DNA from: CAYUMU01 sp964445985
GTDB lineage: Bacteria; Planctomycetota; Planctomycetia; Pirellulales; S012-138
Length of the DNA: 64,000 bases
Direction of reading: 5' to 3'
NCBI GenBank assembly: GCA_964445985.1
Contig: CAYUMU010000005.1
Coordinates: 79,523 to 143,522 of the forward strand
The notes below the pieces were generated by a model. It ran no database searches. It was not told the origin of the DNA and saw only the letters and a list, made by a program, of their open reading frames with translations. Below, piece after piece: positions 14,787-23,998 of the stretch. The first letter of the stretch is position 1; each line of letters starts with the position of its first letter. The translations under genes were made by a program, and so were the position numbers.

Positions 14787-17700
14787 TTAGTTTTCCCACG
14801 GCTCGCTGGTGAGCGTGAGCTTGATGCTCGAAGCGTTGGTGCGGATTTCCACCGACTTGCCGCCGGGGTTGGGAATTTGCTCCACTCGACTGATGCTGCC
14901 CGCCAGTTCTTCTTGATGCACGATGCGGCCGGTTCGTTTATCTAAACAGACCAGAGGGCTGTACTGCCGCGTGATGCGGTTCCCATTCTGCTCGTACACG
15001 CGCGAAGCCAGCACGGCGATCGGCGAATCGGCAGGCTGGGTGATGTCGAATGAAAGTTGCAACGGTAGCGGGGTTTTCCACAACCGCTTGCCCGAGAAGC
15101 GGTCGAACCCGTAGGCATTGCCGCCGACCAGCGGGCAGAAGTAACCGCCCGGGACCGGATTCACATTGCCCTGGATGGCCTGGGGCGAGTTGGCGAACAG
15201 CAGGTAGTGGTCGCTGCCGCGAACCACGAACATTTCGGTGAGATTGGGTTCGGGGTCGATTTGCTCATCGACCCGCGGCCGGCCATCGTGCAACGACAAC
15301 AGGGCGAATCGCCCCACGGGGTCGAGCACGGCGATTTCATCGGTGGAGATCATCCAGTACTTGGCCGCCGCGGAAAAAGTGTGCTGCCACAGTTGCCGCC
15401 CCTGCCAAACATCGTCGAGCGTGAGGCGCGAGCCCTGTTGGTCTTGAACCCAGGTGAGCAGGTTGCGACCGACCGATCCAATCCGCACATCGCCGGCGGG
15501 CGCCTTGGCCTGCCCTAGTTCGCGACCATCAAAGGCGCGAAGGATCCGCGCTTCGCCGGCATCGGGCGGCAGGATCAGGATGACTTCGCCGTCGCCCACG
15601 ATTTCGCTGTCAGTCTTCAGATCGAAGCGTTTCCAAAGCGGGCGTCCGGTGAGAGGATCCACGGCATACAGGGTTTGCATTTTGTGGTAACACACGACCG
15701 TGGGGGTGACCGCATCGAGCTCGGCCGTTTCGCCGTTGTAAGGATCGATGGCCTGCAGGCGGGGGAATCGGCCTGGGCGTTGCTGGAGCCATTGGCTGAA
15801 GCCTTGCATGGGGGAATCGCCGGGAAGCTTGGCCTCGAGATTGGCGCGCCACAGCAGGCGGGCGCCTTCGTTCTCGCCCTCTTTGCCGGAGAAGGCCATG
15901 TCGATGGCAAAGAACTCGTCGCCGCGATGGACAATCGCGAGATGCCCTGCCGTGCGAATTCGCAGCAGTCCCGCGTTGTAAGAGCGGGTGGAGTTCTCGG
16001 TGGTGGGCAATTGGAATCGCCAGCGCACGTTGCCCTGACTGTCTTGCGCCAGGATTCGCTGATTGGCGCCGTTCTGTTCGCCCTCCAAGCGTAGATCGCC
16101 CTGCGGCACGCCTTGCGCCGTGTCGATCTCCAGCGGCACGGCCCGCTGGTAGCTCGTGACCCGGTTACTGCCCTTGGTGACATCGACCCGGCCGGATGGC
16201 CAGAAATCTTCTCGATGCAGGAGCCTGCTCACCGGCAGGTTGGTGGGAAGTTCCGCGAGGATTTGCGTGCCTGTCTTGCCGTTCTGACACACAACCGTCG
16301 CAAACTGGCTCCCTAATCGGCGGTAGAGAGAAGCGGCCGCGTCGGGCCGCTCGGTCGCCGTGTGCATTTGGGCCAATTGGGCCACGGCCGAGCCCGCTAT
16401 GCTGGAATCGGGCGATGCCGCGAGTTGCAGCAAATGATTCTCACGCGGCAGCACCTCCTTGGCATCGAGCCGCGCGACCAATTCTTGACGGATCGCGGTG
16501 GCCGACGGATGCCAGCCGAAGCAGTCCAGGTAGCGCTCCAGGGCCGCCGTGCCTGATTTCGCGAACGCGGCTTTTTGGGCCTCGGCCAGCGTGCGTTCCA
16601 ACTCGGGCCGCGCATCGGCAGCCGCGCGGGCAAAGACGTCGGCCATGCGGCCGGCCAGCCAGCGGTCGCGGCGGTTGACAAGGTCGCCGTTGGTCACATC
16701 CGCGTTTTCCGCGCCGGCAATTCGGGTCATTTGCAGCAAGGCGTCAAAGGCCGGGAGCGATTCGCCGCGACGAGCAAGTTGCGCCGCCGTGGCTTGCAGG
16801 CGAGCTTGCTGTTCGTCCGCCGATTGAAACAAACCGGCGTGCTCCGTGGCCAGCGGGCGGAAGGTTGCAAAATCCGCGGCCAGGCCAGCCACGATGGTTG
16901 CGCAAATGCGTTGCCTGAGCGCGTCGTCTGGCTGGCGCTGGTAGTGTTCGAGCAGCAGATCCAAGGCGGGCCGATGGGCGCCCGAAAACAACAATAGCTC
17001 GGCATGGTCAATCGCATGCCGCGCGACCCGAGGCTGCTCGGCGACTCGGGCCGCCGTTTCGGCCAGGGCCACCTGAATTTGATCGTAGGCTTCGATCCGA
17101 TCGACAGCTTGGGAAACAATGCGATCGCCGCAGCTGATCAAATTGCCGGGCCGGCTGCCGGTCAGGGATCGGGTGAGCTGGGGCATTCTTCCCAACGCCA
17201 GATCCACCACCGCTACCTCGCCCGTATTGAGCGGCAAATAGTAATTGCCGCCGCTGGCGAAACCTCGCCCGGCCGGCGAACCACCCGCCGGCAAAGGCAC
17301 GGCCGGCCAATTATCGGCGCCGGTTTCGAGGGCCAGGCTGCGAACGGAACTGCGGCCGGCGAGCAACAGCCGCCCCTCTTGCACGGTGGCCAGGAATTGC
17401 GAATCGAGCCGCGGGGCCTCCCAGTAAAGTCGCCCGCTTTGCAGGTCCAGGCAGTAAACCGCATCGCGTCCTTGCGGAGTCAGCAACGCCCTGCCGGCGG
17501 ACAAGCTCACGCACGTATCGACCCAGCGGCGCTGGCGATGGTCCACCTGGTTGACGTTTTGCCGCATGCCTCCAAAGATGGCATGGCGGGGTGAGGAAAC
17601 GTGCTCGGGCTGAAATGTCCAACGGACTTCGCCGGTTCCCAGGTCCACGGCCACGAACTTGTCGCCCGCAACGGGGCAAACCAGGATGCCGTCGGCGTAG

Positions 17701-20700
17701 GAGGGGCTCGCTCCGCTCATGCGGCGAGCCTCGCGGCGGGGCATCAATCCATTGTAAATTTGCACGCGGGCGTAAGGATCGCTGTCGAGCGTATTCAGCA
17801 ATTGCCGGCGGCGGAGTCGCCCGTTGCGTCGATCGAGCACCAGCAGATAAATCCGCTGATCGACCTCGCCCACCACGTACAAGCTGTCGGCCAAGGGAAG
17901 CGGCGGGCCAAGGAAATACGTGCCAGCCAGCGGCAGCCCGAGGGCGCCCTTGGGTCCGCCGATTTCCCAGACCAGTTTGCCGGTTTCGACGTGGTAGGCG
18001 GTGAGTCGGCTGTAGTCGCGGGGCCAGCCGGGATCGAGCCGGCGGCTGCCGTCGGGCCCCACCATAATGCGTTGATTGAGCAGTCCGTAGGTGAAGCCAA
18101 CATCTTCCACGCCAAACACGTGCTCCCCATCGCTGCTCATGGTTCCATAGGTAAGATCACCCCAGCCGCGTTCGTCGAGACCGGTTAGCAGCGCTTGCGA
18201 GTTGGCGGTGAGCGAGCCCTTTTCGCCGATGAGCAGTTGTTTGACGCCATCGTCGAACGCCGCATGCCAAAGGGTCTGGCCGCTGGCAACGTCGATGGCC
18301 AGCAGCCCGCTAACGGTGCGGGCAAGCAAACGATTGCCTACCGCCAACGGTTGGGCCGTGGGGATGGCGCCAAAATGATGTTCCCGGTAAAGCTGTTGGA
18401 GTGACTTGGTTGCGGCTTGAATCGGTTCTCCCTCGGCCGTGGCGACCGACCAGCGGGCGCGCAGCCAGGGCAGACCGCCGGGGCTGGGGCGACCGCTGCG
18501 GCGGGCATCGCCCCGCACCAGCAACCAGTCGCTGGAATGTTCTTCCGGCGCCACTCGTCCGTCGGCAAACCGCCGCAGCAGGCCTGCCATTTCGACCGGC
18601 AGGCCAGCCAACTCCAGATCGCGGCGCTGGGCGTCGGTGAGCGATGTCAAACGCGAGCGGGCTTCTTGAAACATGCCGGCCTGGAGCCAACTGAGCGCGT
18701 GGTGCCAGGCGGTTGCCGAATCGAAGGGCGGGGCGGCCCAATTCTGTTGAAGCCGCTCCAGGGTAATGGCGGCGGACAGCGGCCGACTGCAATCCAGCAG
18801 GTGACGGGCCCAAACAAGCGACGCCTCGGCCCCAGCCTGCGTGAAGCGGTAGCGGCGAATGACATGCTGCACCGCCTCGAGGTCGCCGAGGCCGAGTGCA
18901 CGATCGAGTTCTTTGCGGGCCACGGGGCCGAATCGCAGTTCGTACGACTCGCGGGCCACCGCGGGCAATTCGGACAGCGTGCGCTCGGCTTCTGCCCTGA
19001 GACTTTGATAAAGCGGCACGTCGAGCGTGGGCCGAATCAGCCCTCCCTGTTCGGCGCCCAACACATGATCGAGCAGCAGCAAGGCGTTGGGGTAATTTTC
19101 GGACTCGAGAAGCTGCTGCGCCTTGGCCAGGTAGGTTGCCAATTCTCGGTCGGCGAGCGCTTCCTCATCATTGGCCGCCACGGCATCGCTGGCCGGAACG
19201 ACCTGCACAAATGCCATGGCCGCCAAGGGCAGTGCGGCCGCTTTTGCCTGAACTGCGTTGGCGGCGGCCGGTTTGATCCGCGCAGGGTTGGGGGGCGCGG
19301 CTTTGATGGGCGCAGGGTTAGCCGGCACACGGTTGGCCGGCGCTGCCTGGGGTTGGGCGGGAGCCGGGATGACGCCATTGCCTGGGGCGGGTTGCGGAAC
19401 GGGTTGTTGGGGAGCTGGCGGATGTTGGGGCGCTGGTTTCTGCTGGCCGACCACGTCGGCAGGATTGCCACCTTGGTCGTCGCTGGTGCGGGCACTGGGC
19501 GTGGCGCCAGCCCCGGGTTGGGCGAGTACCTCGGGATGGTCTTTCAGCCAATCCTTCATCTTCTGAATGGCGGCGTCGCGATTGGACTCTTCGCTGAAGC
19601 CGAGCGTGCCGGTGTTGAACAGCGTGTTGGGGTCATTGCGAACCTGGTCCATGTCGTAATCTTTGAGCGACTGGTTGGTCATATGCACCAGCACGGCGAC
19701 TGCCACGTCGCGCAGTTCGATGCGGTACGTGGTCCGTTTGCCGTTCACCACCGTGGTGCGACTGGAACAAACCGTGGCGTCGCTCAGCAACTTGGCCACC
19801 TGCTCGGCATGATGCGGCCGACCTAATTTGCCCACGGCCAGCAGGGCGAACATTCGCATGTAAGACGAGATGTTTTTTTGCTCCATAATCCGCAGCGCGG
19901 GCGAGAGCCCTTGCTCAATATCGTGCTGCATGGCCAATCGCAGCGTTTGATAGGCGAGATTATTGCTGGGCGTTTCAGAAATCCACGCGCCGAGCAACTG
20001 CCGAGCCTGGCCCTGATGGTTTCCGCCCTTGAGAGCCGTCTGGAAACTCGACTGGTTCACAAAGTTGAAAACCATCGACTGAGTTTGCTCGGGCAACTTG
20101 AGCTGGGGATCGGCCGAAACGAACAACAACGCGGCCACGGTTCCCAGCGAAGGTTGTTGGCGGAGCGTGGCGTTGGGCACGCGCGAGATTTGCAACGACT
20201 GCTGACAGCGCAGCAATATGGCATCGGCGGCGAGTGAACCGCCCGCGGCGGCGCTTTCGAGCAAGCCGGCTTCCGCCTTGTGCATCTGCACGAACAGGGA
20301 CCTCGCGTGCGTGTCTTCCCCCACCAAGGTTCGATAGCGCGACCAGCCGGAGAGTTCGGCCTGACTGCCGGTTTTGCCGGTTTCGAATGCCCGCAGGCGC
20401 GCCTGGTAATCGGCGTCGAGGATGTCGGCCAGACAGCGTCGGGCGCGGAGGCGAATCTCGGGGTCGTCGTCGCGCAGCGCGGCCACCAGCGCTGGTTTGG
20501 CGGGCAAACCCATCTCGCGAATCTTGCGAGTGGCCTCCTCGCGAACGCCAAAGTCGCGATGCCCTAACTCCTGCACCCAGGTGGCCAATTCGGCGGGCGC
20601 CGCGGCGGTGGGCTGTTCGGCGTCGGCGGGCGGGGCGGCGCTGGCCGAGGGGGCGATGGCCGAGGGGGCGCCGAGACTGCCGGTCAAGGAAAACAGCAGC

Positions 20701-20828
20701 GCGAGGGCAAACGCCCGAGCCAGGGCCGGATGTGCCAGCAGGGATTTTGGCATGGTTGGGGGTGGGGTCGGTTGGCTTGTGAAAACACTGGGCGGTAAGG
20801 TGGGGACAGGCGAGTTTCGATGACGCAT
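14787..20828 (-). CDS. Giant exported HEAT-repeat and PQQ beta-propeller protein
   Basis: 2013 residues. The ATG at 20828 has AAAGGG six bases upstream; an internal ATG at 20753 begins the signal peptide proper (PKSLLAHPALARAFALALLFSLTGS). HEAT-like repeats follow (WVQELGHRDFGVREEATRKI, LRDDDPEIRLRARRCLADIL) to about residue 420. A low-complexity Pro/Gln/Ala linker occupies about 430-545. A TPR-like helical part covers about 555-740. Two sets of PQQ-type propeller blades follow, with GLLAIDVASGQTLWHAAF, FVAVDLGTGEVRWTFQ, LYAVDPLTGRPLWKRFD and AYGFDRFSGKRLWKTPL. Such architectures suggest a large periplasmic or surface scaffold; no catalytic residues are recognised. It is divergently transcribed from an AhpD-like gene. 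Confidence 0.8.
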   Translation of the reverse strand: MRHRNSPVPTLPPSVFTSQPTPPPTMPKSLLAHPALARAFALALLFSLTGSLGAPSAIAPSASAAPPADAEQPTAAAPAELATWVQELGHRDFGVREEATRKIREMGLPAKPALVAALRDDDPEIRLRARRCLADILDADYQARLRAFETGKTGSQAELSGWSRYRTLVGEDTHARSLFVQMHKAEAGLLESAAAGGSLAADAILLRCQQSLQISRVPNATLRQQPSLGTVAALLFVSADPQLKLPEQTQSMVFNFVNQSSFQTALKGGNHQGQARQLLGAWISETPSNNLAYQTLRLAMQHDIEQGLSPALRIMEQKNISSYMRMFALLAVGKLGRPHHAEQVAKLLSDATVCSSRTTVVNGKRTTYRIELRDVAVAVLVHMTNQSLKDYDMDQVRNDPNTLFNTGTLGFSEESNRDAAIQKMKDWLKDHPEVLAQPGAGATPSARTSDDQGGNPADVVGQQKPAPQHPPAPQQPVPQPAPGNGVIPAPAQPQAAPANRVPANPAPIKAAPPNPARIKPAAANAVQAKAAALPLAAMAFVQVVPASDAVAANDEEALADRELATYLAKAQQLLESENYPNALLLLDHVLGAEQGGLIRPTLDVPLYQSLRAEAERTLSELPAVARESYELRFGPVARKELDRALGLGDLEAVQHVIRRYRFTQAGAEASLVWARHLLDCSRPLSAAITLERLQQNWAAPPFDSATAWHHALSWLQAGMFQEARSRLTSLTDAQRRDLELAGLPVEMAGLLRRFADGRVAPEEHSSDWLLVRGDARRSGRPSPGGLPWLRARWSVATAEGEPIQAATKSLQQLYREHHFGAIPTAQPLAVGNRLLARTVSGLLAIDVASGQTLWHAAFDDGVKQLLIGEKGSLTANSQALLTGLDERGWGDLTYGTMSSDGEHVFGVEDVGFTYGLLNQRIMVGPDGSRRLDPGWPRDYSRLTAYHVETGKLVWEIGGPKGALGLPLAGTYFLGPPLPLADSLYVVGEVDQRIYLLVLDRRNGRLRRRQLLNTLDSDPYARVQIYNGLMPRREARRMSGASPSYADGILVCPVAGDKFVAVDLGTGEVRWTFQPEHVSSPRHAIFGGMRQNVNQVDHRQRRWVDTCVSLSAGRALLTPQGRDAVYCLDLQSGRLYWEAPRLDSQFLATVQEGRLLLAGRSSVRSLALETGADNWPAVPLPAGGSPAGRGFASGGNYYLPLNTGEVAVVDLALGRMPQLTRSLTGSRPGNLISCGDRIVSQAVDRIEAYDQIQVALAETAARVAEQPRVARHAIDHAELLLFSGAHRPALDLLLEHYQRQPDDALRQRICATIVAGLAADFATFRPLATEHAGLFQSADEQQARLQATAAQLARRGESLPAFDALLQMTRIAGAENADVTNGDLVNRRDRWLAGRMADVFARAAADARPELERTLAEAQKAAFAKSGTAALERYLDCFGWHPSATAIRQELVARLDAKEVLPRENHLLQLAASPDSSIAGSAVAQLAQMHTATERPDAAASLYRRLGSQFATVVCQNGKTGTQILAELPTNLPVSRLLHREDFWPSGRVDVTKGSNRVTSYQRAVPLEIDTAQGVPQGDLRLEGEQNGANQRILAQDSQGNVRWRFQLPTTENSTRSYNAGLLRIRTAGHLAIVHRGDEFFAIDMAFSGKEGENEGARLLWRANLEAKLPGDSPMQGFSQWLQQRPGRFPRLQAIDPYNGETAELDAVTPTVVCYHKMQTLYAVDPLTGRPLWKRFDLKTDSEIVGDGEVILILPPDAGEARILRAFDGRELGQAKAPAGDVRIGSVGRNLLTWVQDQQGSRLTLDDVWQGRQLWQHTFSAAAKYWMISTDEIAVLDPVGRFALLSLHDGRPRVDEQIDPEPNLTEMFVVRGSDHYLLFANSPQAIQGNVNPVPGGYFCPLVGGNAYGFDRFSGKRLWKTPLPLQLSFDITQPADSPIAVLASRVYEQNGNRITRQYSPLVCLDKRTGRIVHQEELAGSISRVEQIPNPGGKSVEIRTNASSIKLTLTSEPWEN

Positions 20829-21088
20829 GGGAACCCTTTACCGTATAACCGCTCGTGCCCAATGAAGTGCGTGCCGGCGCCCGCTGCCAGAAAAGGCGAC
20901 GGGGTGTTTGCCCCACCCCCCCCCAGTATTTCATACTCCGCGCCCCAAGCCAACCAGCTAGGGGCAATTAGGGGCCGCCAGCCACGAAAGTTTTTGAAGA
21001 AACGACCACCGCGCCCCACGGGGGGCAGTCGCCAAACATCGCCAAAACCTGGCCCCCCGCCCGCCACGAACCAAGGAAGCAATTCTCC

Positions 21089-21511
21089 ATGAGCGCTCCG
21101 TCCCGTCCCGCGAATGTTCGCCTGGTGCCTGAAAGCGAGGCGACCGGGCTGGTCAAACAGGTTTACGACGACATTCGGGCGACGAAGAACATCGACTTTG
21201 TGCCCAATTTCTGGCAAGCCCTGGCGAGTCATCCGCCCCTGCTGGAGCAAACCTGGCTCCGGCTCAAAGCGGCCATGGCCCCCGGCAAGCTCGACTCGCT
21301 CACCAAAGAGATGATTGCCCTGGCGGTTTCGGCAACCAATGGCTGCGAATACTGCGTGAACTCGCATACCGCCGCCGTGCGCAAACTGGGGCTCGATGAC
21401 GAAGGCCTGGGCGAATTGATGGCCGTGGTGGCGACCTTCAATGCCACCAACGCCTTGGCCGAAGGCTATCGGATTGCCCCCGACGTGTTTCCGCCTGTCG
21501 AGGGGGAGTGA
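21089..21511 (+). CDS. Carboxymuconolactone decarboxylase / AhpD-like peroxidase-related protein
   Basis: 140 residues. The AhpD-type redox motif CEYCVNSH is at residues 86-93 (Cys86, Cys89, His93), preceded by the proton-relay Glu region TKEMIALAVSATNG. The PNFWQALASHPPLLEQTW stretch matches the peroxidase-related subfamily. Members reduce hydroperoxides through the CxxC pair or act as gamma-carboxymuconolactone decarboxylases; the CxxC argues for a redox role. AAGGAAG precedes the ATG. The divergent neighbour is the giant propeller gene; the next gene downstream is an SMP-30-like propeller, 139 bases away. Confidence 0.88.
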   Translation: MSAPSRPANVRLVPESEATGLVKQVYDDIRATKNIDFVPNFWQALASHPPLLEQTWLRLKAAMAPGKLDSLTKEMIALAVSATNGCEYCVNSHTAAVRKLGLDDEGLGELMAVVATFNATNALAEGYRIAPDVFPPVEGE

Positions 21512-21650
21512 ATATCGCGAAGATTGCCCCGCGGAGTTTGCATTGCTTCGCTCCGGAAGACAAACTGGTGCGGCCTTGGCCACGGGCAACCGCACGGAAC
21601 GAAATTCGCCTCCGATTATTGCCTCTTTGAGTCACCAGCAGGAGTCATGC

Positions 21651-22574
21651 ATGTTCGCGACCGTTTGGCATTCGCTACGTTGGGCGCTGCTGGGCTGCAG
21701 CAGCTTGGTCGGTTTCTTGGGAGCTTCGCAACTAGCTGCCGAAGAGCTTTACCAGGCCACGCAATTCACCGAACCCAAGGTATTCACGGCCGGCATTGAA
21801 GGCCCCGCCTGCGACGCCGCCGGAAACCTGTATGCCGTGAGTTTCGGCGACCGCAACACCATCGGTCGGGTAACGCCCGATGGCAAGGCCGAAGCCTTCG
21901 TGAAACTGGAAGGCCAGAGCGCTGGGAACGGCATCTGCTTCGATCGCGCCGGAACGATGTACGTGGCCGACTACGTGGGGCACAACATCCTCCGCATCGA
22001 CCCGGCCAGCAAACAGGTCACCGTGCTGGCCCACGAAGCAACCATGAACCAACCCAACGATCTAGCCATTGCCCCCGATGGAACCCTTTACGCCAGCGAT
22101 CCCAACTGGGGCAAAGATACCGGGCAAATCTGGAAGATCGATGCCCAGGGGAAGATCACCCGCGTGGCCGAGAACATGGGCACGACCAACGGCATTGAAG
22201 TCAGCCCCGACGGCAAAAAGCTATATGTCAACGAGAGCGTGCAGCGGAACGTATGGGTGTTCGACATCGCGGCAGATGGTTCGCTGGCCAATCAACAATT
22301 GCTCAAGCAGTTCGAAGACCATGGCTTCGACGGCATGCGGTGCGATGTCGATGGCAACCTGTACATCACGCGCTACGGCAAAGGGACCGTGGCCGTGCTT
22401 TCACCCCAAGGCAAAGTCCTTCGCGAGATCGACGTGCTCGGAGCTCGGCCCAGCAACATTTGCTTTGGAGGACCCGATGGCAAGACCGTGTATGTGACCG
22501 AAGTGGAACACGAGCGGGTGGTCAAGTTTCGCGTTGAAACGCCCGGCCTGGCCTGGCAGCGGTGGCAGAAGTAG
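21651..22574 (+). CDS. Exported SMP-30/gluconolactonase-like beta-propeller protein
   Basis: 307 residues. A signal peptide (SLRWALLGCSSLVGFLGASQLAAEE) is followed by a six-bladed SMP-30-type propeller with recognisable stretches: EGPACDAAGNLYAVSF, NGICFDRAGTMYVADYVG, QPNDLAIAPDGTLYASDPNW, TNGIEVSPDGKKLYVNES and DGMRCDVDGNLYITRYGKG. The Glu of EGPACD, Asn of QPND and Asp of FDGMRCD match the metal-binding residues of the family. Known enzymes hydrolyse sugar lactones; substrate here is unknown. CAGGAG precedes the ATG. Confidence 0.88.
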   Translation: MFATVWHSLRWALLGCSSLVGFLGASQLAAEELYQATQFTEPKVFTAGIEGPACDAAGNLYAVSFGDRNTIGRVTPDGKAEAFVKLEGQSAGNGICFDRAGTMYVADYVGHNILRIDPASKQVTVLAHEATMNQPNDLAIAPDGTLYASDPNWGKDTGQIWKIDAQGKITRVAENMGTTNGIEVSPDGKKLYVNESVQRNVWVFDIAADGSLANQQLLKQFEDHGFDGMRCDVDGNLYITRYGKGTVAVLSPQGKVLREIDVLGARPSNICFGGPDGKTVYVTEVEHERVVKFRVETPGLAWQRWQK

Positions 22575-22696
22575 CCCGGTATCATTCAAGCCTCTCAGGG
22601 CGTGCATATAATCCGAAACGCTAGAATTGGTGAGACCGATCGCGTTAGTGAACCGATGACTATCAAAGCATTGGTAACACCAAGAGGAGAAGAATA

Positions 22697-23752
22697 TTGG
22701 CGATTTACGGCATTTGGAATAACAAAGGCGGGGTGGGAAAGAGCTACTTAACATTCCAAGTGGCGTGTGAGTACGCTCGAACCCATCCCAATCAAAAGGT
22801 GCTTGTGATCGACCTGTGTCCCCAAGCAGACTCGTCTAGCATTCTCCTAGGCGGAATGGAGCGAGGTGAACAGTCGCTGGAAGCCATTAGCAACGCTACA
22901 CCGAGAAGGACGATCGCTGGCTATATTCGTGAGCGAATCACGAGTCCCTATCAGGATCCGTATATCGGGGCAAGTTACCTCCATCAGGTCCACCAATACA
23001 ATTCGTCAGTGCCCAAAAACCTGCATCTCGTAGTGGGAGACTACGAACTGGAGTTGCTCGCGTCGCGTGTCCGTACCGCAACCTCGCCCGGACCAGACGA
23101 CGCTTGGGCTCGCGTTCATCAGTGGATCCTGAACCTCATTAACGATGTTCGGCAAAGCTGGAATCTCGATCGGATTACGGTCTTCATCGACTGCAATCCA
23201 AGTTTTGGCATTTATACGGAATTGGGGCTTGCCGCCGCGGAGCGGTTAATCATCCCATTCACGGCGGATGGCTCGTCCAAACGAGCGGTGCGGACGCTTT
23301 TGGCGTTATTGTACGGAACGACGAGACATCTTGGAGGCGAGCGTTCGGAGTTTGTGAGGAACGCTGAACGCTTCAATCTCCGTGTACCCCGGATTTATTG
23401 CTACGTTGGAAATCGGCTGACTCAATATAGAACTTCAGCTTCCGCTTTTAGAACCGTGGTCAATGCGATTGGGGATGAAATATGGGCGATTTGGCGATCT
23501 GATCCAGGTTCATTTCATGTTCACCCCGCGGGAAGTCCCGCGCCGACCACGCGAACTGCGTTTCGACAAATGTTTCAAGTCGAGGTCGTGGACGCAAACA
23601 CCGCGTCGGTCGTTTCGGGCGCATTGGGCATACCACTGGTAAATCTCTCCGCCGGTCAGCATCAGTTCGCAGGCAGGTCGCATACGGTGAACCAGTCTCA
23701 ACTCGACAATCAGCAGCCAAACATTCAAACTCTCGTTCAACTGATCGAGTGA
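22697..23752 (+). CDS. Lone ParA/MinD-like P-loop ATPase
   Basis: 351 residues starting at a TTG preceded by AGAGGAGAAG. The N-terminus has the deviant Walker A of ParA proteins, NNKGGVGKS (residues 8-16), then VLVIDLCPQADSSS and the Walker B-type VFIDCNPSFGIYTE. The C-terminal third (from about 230) is not typical of chromosomal ParA. No ParB, parS, plasmid or capsule genes lie nearby. Known members position DNA, plasmids, chemotaxis arrays or carboxysomes; the cargo here is unknown. Codon use looks less GC-rich than in flanking genes (many AAT, ATT, CAA), which suggests acquisition. It is well separated from the neighbours. Confidence 0.8.
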   Translation: MAIYGIWNNKGGVGKSYLTFQVACEYARTHPNQKVLVIDLCPQADSSSILLGGMERGEQSLEAISNATPRRTIAGYIRERITSPYQDPYIGASYLHQVHQYNSSVPKNLHLVVGDYELELLASRVRTATSPGPDDAWARVHQWILNLINDVRQSWNLDRITVFIDCNPSFGIYTELGLAAAERLIIPFTADGSSKRAVRTLLALLYGTTRHLGGERSEFVRNAERFNLRVPRIYCYVGNRLTQYRTSASAFRTVVNAIGDEIWAIWRSDPGSFHVHPAGSPAPTTRTAFRQMFQVEVVDANTASVVSGALGIPLVNLSAGQHQFAGRSHTVNQSQLDNQQPNIQTLVQLIE

Positions 23753-23864
23753 TGGCGGGATTCAGCAATCAAAGTATCCGAAGGCACGAATGCGTATCAC
23801 CAAATACCGGGATGTGGCAGGGAATGATACCGGTAGGAACGGCACGGGATCGCACGGCGGGAGG

Positions 23865-23882
23865 CCGTGGGTTTAGCCACGG
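23865..23882. repeat. Short palindrome upstream of pyrD
   Basis: CCGTGG and CCACGG flank a 6-nt loop GTTTAG. The element looks like dispersed GC-rich palindromes of planctomycetes but only this copy is present in the window. Confidence 0.3.
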
Positions 23883-23998
23883 AGACGGGTGGGCTCGTTG
23901 CCCGATTCTCACTCGGGGGCTACACTTCGCGTTCAGGTTTGGCTGGCCCTCGGGCGAACCATTTTTGCCCCCTCCGCTTCTCAAAGGCTGATTGCTCC

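Noticed and set aside
20911..20937. C-homopolymer run and AGTAT-TTC-ATACT palindrome between the divergent giant and AhpD-like genes
   Set aside because: Only a 5-bp arm and a simple run; too weak to call an operator or a phase-variable promoter from this sequence alone.
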